From Moniliophthora roreri (lineage: Eukaryota > Basidiomycota > Agaricomycetes > Agaricales > Marasmiaceae): a DNA stretch of 64,000 nt. The notes under the pieces were generated by a model. It searched no databases and was not told the origin of the DNA. It saw only the letters and a program-made list of their open reading frames with translations. Below are positions 34,498 to 46,365 of this stretch, piece by piece. The translations under genes were made by a program, and so were the position numbers. Position 1 is the first letter of the stretch. Every line of letters starts with the position of its first letter. The stretch covers positions 248,001 through 312,000 of the forward strand of contig LATX02000220.1 in assembly GCA_001466705.2 (NCBI GenBank). The letters run 5' to 3'.

Positions 34498-35140
34498 GGT
34501 CGTATGTATTTGAGGAGTCAGAGGAAGCTATGGAATTGTACTATACGAGGACCAGAATTCATATAACGTTCGAACCATCATGCATGATGCATCATGTTTT
34601 GGAACCTTATCGATCGTCAGTAGTCGTATGCCGAGACAAAACTGAATGCAAGCTACGACACCAAGGTGCAATCATCCGTCCATTAGCTGACTCTCGCAAC
34701 CGTCATCCAGCCGTCATCGCAATGCCATTGTGCCAGATTCTTTGCCCTAATCGATTGATGACCCACTGTTGTCCTATAACCTCGTACGCTAGGCATGTAC
34801 CCGGCCACTCGCGCTCTACATCTGCGGACTGATGCACTTGAGAAGAAGAGCTGGAGACTTGACTATATCAAGGTACGTTTGCGGTTGACTGTCTTCATGA
34901 TCGCAAGGATTCTTTTGAGTGATACACGTCAGATCATAGCGATTCGCACTCACCTCGCCCAAATACACTCGAAACACCCGATTTCATGTCCTATGTCCTA
35001 GCTTGCTTCAAGGGTCTCGATCGATAGTCGCCGAAGGAAATGCTATGCTGAAAGTCATAGGACATAGAGGGCGACGCACTGAGGAATGCGACTGGGGGAG
35101 TAGGGCAAAGAATTTGATGATGGGCGGAGATGGTGATAGT
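34498..35140. other. Intergenic, no gene supported
   Basis: Short overlapping ORFs only (largest 34347-34832, which overlaps the membrane-protein gene in another frame). Nothing is recognised. Confidence 0.4.
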
Positions 35141-35194
35141 TGGGAGGAAAGACGGGTTGGCCTGGAAAAAAAAAACCGGGAACGTGTCAGAGTT

Positions 35195-35660
35195 CGTCCC
35201 ATTGGTCTTCTTTATCAGGCACGATATGCCAGTGGAATTCTCTCGACACAGCCTTCGAACCCAGAAAAAAAAGGAAGGGCATCATCTGATTGTGACGTCG
35301 CAGGGTGCGTATTGCCAAGTCCCGTTTGAGTATACTGAAGGTGGGCAAGTGTAGTTTCTTCCGGCTTTGATTAGAGGGAGAGAGCTTGAACTCGGGAATT
35401 GGAAAAGAGTGGTGCTTTGAAAACGATCAGATTGAGAGTGACTCGGGGAAGATGGATGTACTGTACTGAGGGAAGAGTGTGACTGTCAGCGAAAATTGGG
35501 GGTGGAGTTCAGACTGGTGACGTCGTCGCGGCGGCATGGTCGGGTAGCGAACCAGCCCACAGGCTCAGTCTTCATTTTGGTTGACAGCTCCGACATGCAA
35601 AGATGGAGATTCATGACAAGTCGACAACAAGTCGATGAATTTGAATCAAAAGAGTATGAT
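35195..35660 (-). pseudogene. Relic of a PC-esterase-like gene
   Basis: On the minus strand, pieces such as 'YSNGTWQYAP' and 'FFSGFEGC' match the better-preserved relic at 51674-52618, in the same order. Multiple stops and frame shifts interrupt it, and only the N-terminal third is visible. DNA similarity between the two loci covers about 35195-35345 and part of 35540-35660. It is a dead fragment. Confidence 0.6.
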
Positions 35661-36846
35661 TTTGAATTTTTCTCCCATCTTTTTGCCAAGTCGCATGTGC
35701 CGATGCCGATGCCGGGAGCGCTGATGATGGGACACTCTTGTTTGTGCACTCAATGGAAGGCAAAGTACTTCAGGTTAGACTGTTCGTAAATTGAGGTAGT
35801 AGACGGTAGTGAGATAGATGTTTGGCCCTCACACTGGCTTGGGACTCTATAGTTCCTTTGCGAAAACGATCACAATTCCTCTTTCTCAGTATTAGAAAGA
35901 ATATAGGTACATGCATCATGCTGATATCTGGGTTTGTCTAGGACTCTGAAAAAAAGTTCTAGAGATGCCTGAGCTTTCACAGCACTCAGAGTGGTCTGTA
36001 CAAGCCAGTTTAACGCCATTCTCTCTGTTCTCCCATCATTACCCTTGAGAAACTCGACGTCTCGTTCGCCTAGACTCGGTCAAGCGATTCAATTCGTGTA
36101 AAATGCGTGATACCCTATGGAAAGCAAGTTCCGCGGTCAAAATCTTCACTGAAGGAAAGAGGAAAACAGGCACCTCACAAGTGGACTTAGTAATTCTTGA
36201 TAAAAGTCGGGCTTGAGGCTTGATCCGCGTCTTGTCGTCCTAGTACTCAAACTCGCGGCAGCGTAAGACTCGAGCGGCAGAAAAAACGCGTAGCCCAAGT
36301 AGTAGACACGAGGCCGAATCCAAAATGGCACACGAGTACGTACGTGTGGCGTCGATGGTATGCCAAGAATCACGTATCCCTAAATCCCTTGCACCTACGA
36401 AGAGGTTGCTTAGGTCTAGAGCGAAGTCAAGCAGGATGACAAGAGGTTGCCTCCGAGATCCACCGCAATTCGGTATTTCCAGTGGTGTACGACTTTGCAC
36501 AGCCGCTCGGATTAAGTAGTACAGCGAGCTGCTAGAGCAGATATGGCCATTCATCCTGAAGCGAGTGCCAAAGACGCGTAATAACCCTGTGTAAAGCGAT
36601 TAAAAATTCTCAGTGGGAGAGAAAACGAGTATCTTACTTGACAATTGACTATGATTTCCGAGTAAGTCTGTCCCCAGACATCGATTCCGAGCTACAGAAA
36701 GGCTTAAGGCTATGAGCCATTCGCTGCGATTCGGGTGGTGAAAAGGTTAAAAGAGATGCATTCAAAGTCCGACGCACGAGGGAGACGGAGGCAACTTCTT
36801 GACCTTGTTCTTCCACCACGACCTCCACGGGCGAGCATCCCTCAAC
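35661..36846. other. Intergenic region upstream of the GT2 gene
   Basis: No supported gene. ORFs at 36146-36373, 36240-36554 (minus) and 36325-36519 (plus) overlap one another and carry no motif. The last few hundred bases presumably contain the promoter of the glycosyltransferase gene. Confidence 0.4.
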
Positions 36847-39008
36847 ATGCTCTACCTCACCGCCGATAGCTTTCCAGTCTGTGAGTATCGACGTTCCGGC
36901 CCAAGTTCATCGGATACGACCCTGACTGACGACTTGGTTAGTTGTTCCATTCGGCGTTATTGGGTAAGCTCTCGCTCGCCTATCATAACCGACACGCCTT
37001 TTTTCCTTATTTCCTCTCGTCTCGCCCAGTTTCTACCGCTACCTCTGGTACCTCATCCGCATCGCCGCTTCCTTCACCTACCGTCCCATACCTCTCCCTC
37101 TGCATCCAACCTATAACGCCGCAGAAGATGTCACCATTATCGTCCCCACCATCGACGCAGGCGAAGAGTTCAAAGAAGCAGCACGTTCATGGCTAGCCAA
37201 CAACCCAAAAGAAGTCCTCATCATCACCGAAGAGCGTATGCTCGCACCTCTCCAAGAACTCGCCAACTCGGTCGATCCCACGAAAATACGCGTGTTGACG
37301 GTACCCTTTGCGAATAAACGTTTACAAATGACACATGGAATTCGGAATACACATACGGATATCATCGTTTTCGCGGACGATGATGCGATTTGGCCTTCTA
37401 CGCTTTTGGAATACGTTCTTGCGTGTTTTGAGGATCAAAAAGTGGGCGGTGTGGGTACGAGTCAGCGTGTTAAACCTGTTGGTGAACATATGACGGTTTG
37501 GGAGGTTCTCGCTGCTTTTCGTCTTAGCATACGCAATATCGAAATCAGCGCTTCGACGCACATTGATGGGGGTATACCTTGCCTCTCGGGACGAACTGCC
37601 GCATATCGCACTATTATCCTGAAAGATCCAGAGTTTCTCCGTGGATTTACGCATGATTATTGGTTGGACAAGTATCAGCTTAACAGTGGCGACGACAAGT
37701 TTCTTACGCGGTGGATGGTCAGTCATGGATGGAACACGTATGTGCAGTGTTGTAAGGAGGCAGAGTTGTTGAGTACGATGAAGCCCAATTGGAGGTTTCT
37801 AAAACAGGTGTTGAGGTGGACGAGGAATACGTGGAGATCTGATTTGAGGAGTTTGTTCATGGAGAGACATATTTGGACGAGTCATCCGTATGTTGCGTAT
37901 ACGATGGTGAGTCGGTGTGTTTTTTCTTTTTCTCTGCTACGTTTATCCGCTGATGAGATGAGCTGACGATGGCCTATAGGTAGATAAACTGTTCAACCCG
38001 TTCACGCTTCTCGCTGGGCCGTGTCTCGTTGCGTATCTCATCTTTAAAAGTACCAAATCAGTTCAGGACGGTGGATATCATTTGCCGTGGTGGTGAGTGT
38101 CTGTGATAACCTTTCGTTCCTCGGGCTCGCCTCGGTATCTTATTCCTTTTCTTCTATCTCGTTTCCTTGGTACTCGCCTCGAGTGTTTTTCGTTCGTCTT
38201 ATTTTATGCTTATTTCTGGAACGATTACGTTTCGTTCCCTTTTCTACCATGTCGAGCCACTGTCCAACAAGCTCTTCGTTGGTACTGGCGTTGTCATCGC
38301 CTCCTGGAGTTGTTTCCGGTCTTGGCTGTTCTTCGCTCAGCTTATTCCCTTCCTTCTTCCTTCGGTTTCAAGTTGACTTTTGTTTCCTTTTCTGCTACTG
38401 CTTTACTCGCATCCACGCCATTTTCATTCGCCCTGAACGGGGATCTACTTTTTCTTGTCTCCCAGCCTGCACCATGTCTGACAAGCTCGCTCCGCAGGAA
38501 CATTATTCTATCATACATCGTCTGGCTCTCCCTCACTCGTACTGCCAAACTCTTACCACACCTCTGGCGAAGGCCGCAAGATATCATTTACGTGCCGGCG
38601 TTTATCTTGTTCGGGTATTACTTTGCTGTCATGAAGTTGTACGCTTTGTGTACATTGCACGAGGTGCCTTTTTACTCTTTTTATGCTTGTTCATTTTTTT
38701 TTGACTGGTTACGTAGACTGGCTGGCACCCGGGCAGGGATCGGTGATGCGTCTATCGCGACAGCTGCTTTGGAGAAACAGAACGCGGCTGTTGCTCCTCT
38801 TCGTGAGGATGAAAAGTACCCTGAGCCACCGTATATGAATAGAGGACGTGGAGGTGGAGGTGGAGGCGAAGATGGCGTCTCGCCGTTTGGTAGTGGGAGT
38901 GGGAGTACGTACGTTGGGAGTGGGAGCGGGAGTGGAACTGGAAAACATGAAGCCATTGGAGTTGGTATTCGACGAAGAGGCGAGTATGATGTGGAGGCTG
39001 GATACTAG
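36847..39008 (+). CDS. GT2 family polysaccharide synthase (Cps1/hyaluronan-synthase-like)
   Basis: Exons are read at 36847-36880, 36942-36963, 37030-37906, 37980-38092 and from 38498 on, ending at TAG 39006-39008. A processive family-2 glycosyltransferase is shown by 'DVTIIVPTIDAG' (nucleotide-binding strand), 'VFADDDAIWP' (DxD), 'GGVGTSQR', 'GDDKFLTRW' (catalytic region) and 'QVLRWTRNTW' (QxxRW). Membrane helices follow ('FNPFTLLAGPCLVAYLIF', 'IIYVPAFILFGYYFAVM'). The C-terminus is a Gly/Ser-rich tail of short repeats. It would extrude a sugar polymer through the plasma membrane; the substrate cannot be told. The fourth intron is unusually long (405 bp). Near 38716 the frame seems to be off by two bases, perhaps a sequencing error in a G run. 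Confidence 0.85.
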
Positions 39009-39257
39009 ACCGGTTGGCCCGGGATTTTGGCTTTGGATTTTTTTCTCTCAATCGCTTTCGGGATACCGCATGAACCATCAACACTGCACGCATCATATAG
39101 ACTATTTATACCTCTTCTCTTCTTTAGTTTGCCCGCCGTCACCGGATTTCATTTTCCCTTCTTCTCTTCTTGTCCTAACTTGCATTCATATCACATACCC
39201 CATAGACTTGTTCACGTATAAAGGACTCTTTTTCTTGGGTCGTAGCAGCAGTAGGGA

Positions 39258-40856
39258 ATGAGGAATGATAATGATCTTCCGCTACATTCGCGAAAATCGT
39301 TCGTACATTTGAAGTAATGAAGCAATCGAGCTACTTAGGTGTAGCCTGCTGATTGAAAGGGGGTATGCGTGGAGCTCATTTGGCCGGCGCAGCCAATTTG
39401 GGCGGGACTACAGCTGAAGCGCGCACATAGGAATGATTGAACGCATTGAGGGTACAGTGTTCATAGGTGAAGTTCTTAATTGATACGGGTATACATGGTA
39501 CAAAGAAGCATGGTCTAGGTTATATTCATCCAGTTGGCTGCCCCCCCTTTGACCATAGTGAAAGTCGAGGTAGGTCCGAGTCTTAATCGAGCCCATTAGT
39601 CCAAGTCCGACTTCAAGCTTGTGTACGTACGTCGATCTTGCCCCGATGAGCCAATTCGTAAATCTCTTTGAGGAGCTGGCTCCGACAGGGATTGCAGATA
39701 TCAAGAGGATAAAGCCGACATGCATAGCAAAGGATAGATGCAGCAAGGATTGGAAACACGGTAACGAACGTGGACGGTGCTGAAAGGATCGGAGATGCAA
39801 AATAGAGTTTTTGGAGACCGGTCACTTTATACACTAGCAATCCAGGGTTGAGAAACATGGAGAAATTGAAGGAGCGGGTAAGAAGGGCGGATCACTAGTT
39901 CCGCCTTAGGTTCCTTCGTTTTAAAGGCAAGAGCTGAGCTTGAGAGGTATGTACCTATGTGCGGGTTTCGAGCCGCTTAGTCTCCTTATTATTGTCTCCA
40001 GTTTGCTGACCAGACCAGCGCATGAGAGAATCTCTACAAGTCTCGTATACTCGAGTCTCCTCAAATAGTTTTGCAACGTCCTTGACTCCTTCAGCCGTAG
40101 CTCATCCGCGTCGGTACGCGGGCTTTGATGAGCAGCCAGTAAGTATCCGAGACTGTACTAGGTATTGAGCCCAAGTATCCATTCGCTACATGCAGTCTGG
40201 TCGTTTTGTGGTCGTTGGTGGCGATCGTGCATCAGCGAAATGGACACCTAAATATATTGGAATAAAATGAGTGAAATACGTTATAATGGCCAAAATACAT
40301 TATAATCATTATGGTGTATTTTAATGTAATATAATTGTTGTTCCTTTATTTTAATGGATTAAAATGAAGCAAAATGGTTATAATGTATTCTGGCTATTAT
40401 AATGTATTTTGGCTATTATAATGTATTTCAGCCATTATAATGCATTGGCCCCACCTGGGGGTCGGGGACAAAAAGAAATAATATTTATTTGTTGCAACCT
40501 CCGTGAGTTGAACCCTCAACCTCAAGGTGGATTAGTCAGCAATCCTTGGCAGCCGCGGGATGCTCAAGACCACTGTACCACAGTGCCATATACTTACCAC
40601 CACACATAGTGCAATATATCCCCTTACTCAAAAGACCTATCTCCACCCCCTTGCTGTTTCTATTGATCAAATCCCCAACCAAAAGCTTCCCTTCACTTTA
40701 TAGAGTCCTCTCCCTGTCCTCTGGAAGGCATAAAAATGCACTGTTTTGATTGCCTCTGTTACAATCTATTTTACTACATTATAATAACTCTGTCTCATTT
40801 TATTGCATTTTAATACACTATAATAATACCATCCCATTTTATTGTATTTTAATGGA
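39258..40856 (+). repeat. First copy of a 1.6 kb assembly overlap
   Basis: This block recurs at 40858-42456 (offset 1600) with two differences near its end (TAATACACTA versus TAATGTACTA). The single N at 40857 is the only separator. I read it as two contigs covering the same locus. Confidence 0.85.
39376..39858 (-). CDS. Small hypothetical protein with N-terminal hydrophobic segment
   Basis: The best model starts at ATG 39858 with 'MFLNPGLLVYKVTGLQKLYF' and an 80-residue exon containing the hydrophobic stretch 'STFVTVFPILAASILCYACRL'. An intron probably starts at GTACGTACAC (about 39627). A last exon reading 'FTYEHCTLNAFNHSYVRASA' ends at TGA 39376-39378. An alternative 130-codon ORF in another frame (39408-39800) covers the same bases and is probably a shadow. 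The gene converges with the GT2 gene. No family is recognised. An apparent second copy at 40976-41458 is the assembly duplicate. Confidence 0.45.
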
Positions 40857-40975
40857 NATGAGGAATGATAATGATCTTCCGCTACATTCGCGAAAATCGT
40901 TCGTACATTTGAAGTAATGAAGCAATCGAGCTACTTAGGTGTAGCCTGCTGATTGAAAGGGGGTATGCGTGGAGC

Positions 40976-41458
40976 TCATTTGGCCGGCGCAGCCAATTTG
41001 GGCGGGACTACAGCTGAAGCGCGCACATAGGAATGATTGAACGCATTGAGGGTACAGTGTTCATAGGTGAAGTTCTTAATTGATACGGGTATACATGGTA
41101 CAAAGAAGCATGGTCTAGGTTATATTCATCCAGTTGGCTGCCCCCCCTTTGACCATAGTGAAAGTCGAGGTAGGTCCGAGTCTTAATCGAGCCCATTAGT
41201 CCAAGTCCGACTTCAAGCTTGTGTACGTACGTCGATCTTGCCCCGATGAGCCAATTCGTAAATCTCTTTGAGGAGCTGGCTCCGACAGGGATTGCAGATA
41301 TCAAGAGGATAAAGCCGACATGCATAGCAAAGGATAGATGCAGCAAGGATTGGAAACACGGTAACGAACGTGGACGGTGCTGAAAGGATCGGAGATGCAA
41401 AATAGAGTTTTTGGAGACCGGTCACTTTATACACTAGCAATCCAGGGTTGAGAAACAT
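40976..41458 (-). CDS. Second print of the small hypothetical gene
   Basis: This has the same bases as 39376-39858, shifted by 1600, on the other side of the N at 40857. It should be counted once. The protein features are those given for the first copy. Confidence 0.4.
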
Positions 41459-41829
41459 GGAGAAATTGAAGGAGCGGGTAAGAAGGGCGGATCACTAGTT
41501 CCGCCTTAGGTTCCTTCGTTTTAAAGGCAAGAGCTGAGCTTGAGAGGTATGTACCTATGTGCGGGTTTCGAGCCGCTTAGTCTCCTTATTATTGTCTCCA
41601 GTTTGCTGACCAGACCAGCGCATGAGAGAATCTCTACAAGTCTCGTATACTCGAGTCTCCTCAAATAGTTTTGCAACGTCCTTGACTCCTTCAGCCGTAG
41701 CTCATCCGCGTCGGTACGCGGGCTTTGATGAGCAGCCAGTAAGTATCCGAGACTGTACTAGGTATTGAGCCCAAGTATCCATTCGCTACATGCAGTCTGG
41801 TCGTTTTGTGGTCGTTGGTGGCGATCGTG

Positions 41830-42593
41830 CATCAGCGAAATGGACACCTAAATATATTGGAATAAAATGAGTGAAATACGTTATAATGGCCAAAATACAT
41901 TATAATCATTATGGTGTATTTTAATGTAATATAATTGTTGTTCCTTTATTTTAATGGATTAAAATGAAGCAAAATGGTTATAATGTATTCTGGCTATTAT
42001 AATGTATTTTGGCTATTATAATGTATTTCAGCCATTATAATGCATTGGCCCCACCTGGGGGTCGGGGACAAAAAGAAATAATATTTATTTGTTGCAACCT
42101 CCGTGAGTTGAACCCTCAACCTCAAGGTGGATTAGTCAGCAATCCTTGGCAGCCGCGGGATGCTCAAGACCACTGTACCACAGTGCCATATACTTACCAC
42201 CACACATAGTGCAATATATCCCCTTACTCAAAAGACCTATCTCCACCCCCTTGCTGTTTCTATTGATCAAATCCCCAACCAAAAGCTTCCCTTCACTTTA
42301 TAGAGTCCTCTCCCTGTCCTCTGGAAGGCATAAAAATGCACTGTTTTGATTGCCTCTGTTACAATCTATTTTACTACATTATAATAACTCTGTCTCATTT
42401 TATTGCATTTTAATGTACTATAATAATACCATCCCATTTTATTGTATTTTAATGGATTATAATAACACCAGTTTCATTTTAATGCATTTTAATGTATTGT
42501 AATAGCATTGCTTGATTTTAATCTATTACAATGGACTAAAATCAGCAAAATACATTATAATTTATTATATTTAGGTGTCCATTTTGCTGATGT
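41830..42593. mobile_element. AT-rich non-autonomous DNA element (MITE-like)
   Basis: Terminal inverted repeats of 27 bp (41830-41856 and 42567-42593) differ at one base, a CpG transition. The core of the repeat reads ATGGACACCTAAATAT. The interior is very AT-rich, with many variants of ATTTTAATG and CATTATAA, plus a GC-richer middle (about 42040-42190). It has no transposase and is about 764 bp long. No clear target duplication was found. A truncated first print starts at 40230. Confidence 0.75.
42085..42190 (-). repeat. tRNA-derived (SINE-like) segment inside the AT-rich element
   Basis: Read on the minus strand, GTGGTACAGTGGTC resembles a Pol III A box, and about 55 nt later GAGGGTTCAACTCA resembles a B box. 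The intervening sequence does not fold into a clean cloverleaf, so this is not a functional tRNA gene. It is also present in the duplicate print at 40485-40590. Confidence 0.4.
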
Positions 42594-43040
42594 GAGTATA
42601 CCGTGATGGTCAAAAATCGACAAGCCGGAGTAGCCAGTGCGACTACCTCTTTGTCAGCCGCCAAGAGCGAGATGAGCGAGACGCCTTCTAACTTTCACCA
42701 TCAAATATTCCGACCGCCTCCTCCCCAAAAACTCTATCTCAAATCAAGAATTATGATTCCCGACAGATTCTCGTATAAGATGCTTGATGGTGAAGATCAA
42801 AGTCGCTGGGCAGGTGCGTTATCTTTCTGGTTTGGTCGTACAGCCCATAGAAAACGGAAAGGGTGCACCATGCATAGGATACTATCTCTCAGTGCTCGCT
42901 AGCCCAGAATTTCCGATTTGAAGATCGGATGTTGGTCCCATTATCCGCAGAAGAATCCTGCGGTTACAGATACCTTGGACATCGACACGAGTAGCAGGCT
43001 CCCATCCTAATCCACTCACAAAGATCATATCCAGCTGATA
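42594..43040. other. No gene recognised
   Basis: An ORF of 99 codons (42603-42902, plus) opens just after the transposon end without any motif. Confidence 0.35.
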
Positions 43041-43079
43041 TGGGAAGCTTGTGAAGTATTTTTTGAACCCTGCCACATC

Positions 43080-43640
43080 AACAATCCCTCTTTTTTTGCT
43101 TTCAGTGACACTCTTCTTTCGCAACCCCAACGGCACTCGAACTACCTCGGCCGCAGCTCTTCATAATCAAGACATCCATTTCTCTCTCTCTCTCTCTCTC
43201 TCTCTTCGCATTGTTACCTACACGCCTCCTTCTGTTTCAAGTTCGGACTCGGAATGGCTGAGCATATGATCGCGAGCAGGAATCGGCGTTGCGTCCGTCA
43301 TTGTGACGATTTTTCAACATGCTGCGTACCTCTGAAGAGCGCCGAATCACCATTCACGGATAGAAGACGTAGAGGCGGAGGCGATACATTGGCAGTGGGA
43401 GTTGGAGTACCTACGTTGGTGAAAAACACGAGAGTGTTCGACGAAGAGTCGAGTTTGATGTGGAGGCTAGGTACTAGTGAATTCATCTTTCTTTCCTTCA
43501 TGGCTTTTGGGATAGTGCATGGATGATTTCGCTTTTAACCTCGATGATCGTTTATTTCTTTCATCCAAATCCTACTTTGCCTGTGGCCGCAAGATTTTAT
43601 TTTCTCACTTCTCTTCTTGTTGCTGTCGTCCTTGCACTCA
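43080..43640 (+). pseudogene. Relic of the GT2 gene tail
   Basis: The sequence around 43350-43480 mirrors the last coding stretch of the GT2 gene (38820-39008): an imperfect 'RRRGGGDTLAVGVG' copy of the Gly-rich repeat, then 'VFDEESSLMWRLGT', matching the other-frame reading of the original end. Similarity runs on into the 3' flank (TTCTCTTCTTGT, CATACCACATA). A (TC)n microsatellite lies at 43179-43205. The catalytic domain is absent, so this is a partial duplication that has decayed. Confidence 0.65.
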
Positions 43641-44158
43641 TACCACATACGTCACATACAAAGAATCATACTCATAGCAGAAGGGAATCGGGTGTCCTCG
43701 AACGAGTCATGGACCATGCAACATTTGCCCGCCAATGGTGACAAGTCGGCGGCCAGATTGGTGGGAGGAGACTCGAGACTTCAAAACTTCAATGTTAGCG
43801 TCTGTTCTTAGTCGATGCGTTGGATGGCGATTCCGCATGTGCAGGTTTCCCAGATGAATGGACATATTCTTTGAGTACGTATCAAATAGAGAAACGTGCA
43901 CGGAAACCCGGCGCGAAGCGCATACCCAAACTTGCGGACTTGAGCGGTTGCCCAAGTCTGCAAGTTTGAAAGGTTAGGGCTTAGAATGACTTGTTATCAA
44001 AGGTCCAAACATTTTCCATATTACAATAATAGGTATATCAGCGACAATTAGATATTATATTACTACTATCTTCAATATAGTTCATTGCTCTATTGTGTGC
44101 ACAAAGGTTGCAACCCGTACCTGCTTGGGCCAATGTCAGAAGACCTTATTGTTCAAAC

Positions 44159-46365
44159 TCACGCCCTGCGGTCCCCGGTAAATAGGTCGAAAAAAGTGTA
44201 AAAAAGTCCCAAAATTTTGTTTGCCATAATACTGATGGCCTGCCGCGGATACAAGACTATCTCTTCATCAGAGTCAAAGCCCCCTGAGGCCGGCAGGTCA
44301 ACTGCGTAAGTGGCGATTATCAGTATGAATGGGAGTAAAAAGAATATTGCACACCCTCGGAATCTTCGCCGTTTTTGGACCGAACATCGTCGCTGATCAC
44401 ATCTAAAATAGGAAGACCTAAGGAATGAGCAAGGTCTGCTGTGGCCGGATTGAAGCCATGAATGGAGTGAATTTTTTGCACAACTCCGTAGGCATCACGG
44501 ACCCAACCGCGATGCATGACGTTGATCTGGGATGCGAAAGATGGAAGCCCCATAGATTTTTGCGTGGCTTCGGACATCTTTGGATCATGTATCCCAGACT
44601 CGTCAAGAGACCAGTAATATTTCGTGCTCTCCGCCCAAAATTTATGGATCTCGCCACTATCAGAAGGCTGGGGAACTGGACAAATGAATAGATAAACTGG
44701 TCGAGTATCTTGTGCGATGTTAGTGCTGCCCTCTCGCAGGGTATATTTTTCAAAGCGACGGAAAGTGAGGTGGAAACCATGTAGGAGACCTGTCGAAGGT
44801 TAATCTATTAACCCAAGACGTATACAAACAATGCCGGAACTTACAATATTCCCTCCATTCATCCTCATGGATTCCGAGTCGGCTAAACACGCCATGCGCT
44901 TGAGTAAGCCATGAGTCCACAAAAACGGATGTTTCCTCTGCGGAAGAGGGAGTATATGTTAACGTTATCGCTTCGAAGTGCTGAAGATCTGTCTGAGTGA
45001 CAGTAAACCTGCGTTCCATATCAATAAACGCTGTACATCACATAAGCATCATATCCATACCGCACTGAGCCATCTGCCATCACGATCTGGCTCTCTCTAA
45101 TTGTGTCCGAGACATCACATACATACCGCAATTGATGATGAAATTTGACTTTTGCCCACCTAGCTATCGGCTTTCCATGGCGCCTATTGTAGACCGTATG
45201 AAGAGATGGCAGTACAGATACATTCGTCTCCTCAAACACCGGATCTCCGTGGCTCCAATGTATTCCCTGGAGGATAGTGCGAGTGGAGAGCAACTTGGTA
45301 AGATAGTCAAGAACAGATTGCGTGTCATCATAAGCGTGAAAACACAATGGAGTGAAATTGTAACTGCTTGTTGAATTTGACCGAATAGCTGGAACAGCCC
45401 AATCATCGTGACGCGATTGGATATGAGGTCCTCTAAGTAATGCACTGCTTCTGGGTTCGATCCACAGTTGACCGAGGGCCTATCAACATTTAGTCGACAT
45501 GATATGGAATTCCGAGAGAAGACATACAAAAACCGACTCGTAGTTATTGCCAGCTAGGTGTTGCATGCCGAGCTGTGGACGACAATATTAGTCGAATATG
45601 AAAAATCGTGTCTCATGTTGTAACGTACTTGACATGAGAAGTATGCGAAGAGAATCGACGAAGGACGACCCCGTGCACAAATGATACGCTCTAAAGGAAT
45701 TGGCGCTGGAGATAAATTTAGTGACATAATACTGCGACCACAGATGGCCAAACAGCCGCACCATCATGGAATATCAGCGCAGGTAAAGTACGTTGGGTGT
45801 CGTTGTAGCCATAGAGCTGGACAAAGTTTGGATGCCTGTGTGTACAAGTAATAGCCATGTCAGCTTCAAAGCTTCAATCCAATTGAGAGCAGCCATTGTA
45901 CTTGATACTAGAAAATTGCCTGAAATCTTGTTCGAATTCCTGTATCAAATGAACATGAATATGGTAGTCCTGAAGGTGGTTGTAACTGACCTTGTAGGCG
46001 TCTTGACCATGGTATTGAACATGTAGAAACTCGTGGTTATCCTTGTCATCGTATAGCTTGGCAACACTGATAACTCGACGTGCTCTCAGTCTCTGCCCGG
46101 TCTCAGCATCATGCCTTGTGACAATCTCGGTGTCGACAAGCCTCGTAAGATAGAAATCGCAGTTTCGAATCTGCTTATACTGGAGTGAGTCAATATCGCT
46201 GTCTTGGACCTGTACTTCATCGCATATAGTCAGCTCCTTTTCTGTCACGCTGATTTGTTGCACCACCAAAGTCCCATTGAGGTGGTTGATATGGTGGATT
46301 CCTTGGAGACTTGTGAATTGTCCACCTTGAATGGTGAAGTCTGAAGACTCCTGCAGAATAGCCAT
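44159..46365 (-). CDS. Kinase-like family protein (Agaricomycete-specific type)
   Basis: The start is at ATG 46365. Exon 1 begins 'MAILQESSDFTIQGGQFTSL', the N-terminal signature of a large mushroom-specific family. Next come 'RRVISVAKLYDDKD', 'VQYHGQDAYK' and, after an intron, 'HPNFVQLYGYND' and 'LPALIFHD', which resemble a protein-kinase N-lobe and hinge. The rest is spread over several short exons ending about 44577-44332, with a last exon read as 'LPASGGFDSDEEIVLYPRQA' and a stop at 44159-44161. I do not see the catalytic HRD and DFG motifs, so it may be a pseudokinase. Middle exon borders (44750-45700) are uncertain and a break cannot be excluded. Confidence 0.6.

Noticed and set aside
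38097..39008. A single 303-codon ORF as the GT2 C-terminal exon
   Set aside because: Its first 130 codons fall in the 405-bp intron; the spliced model from 38498 matches the family.
39408..39800. A 130-residue protein on the minus strand
   Set aside because: It overlaps a more protein-like frame with an intron donor and a sensible last exon, so it is probably a shadow ORF.
42085..42190. A functional tRNA gene
   Set aside because: A and B box-like sequences exist, but the acceptor and T stems do not pair and no anticodon arm is clear.
45440..45470. A tRNA B box (GGGTTCGATCC)
   Set aside because: It lies inside the kinase-like gene and no matching A box or cloverleaf surrounds it.
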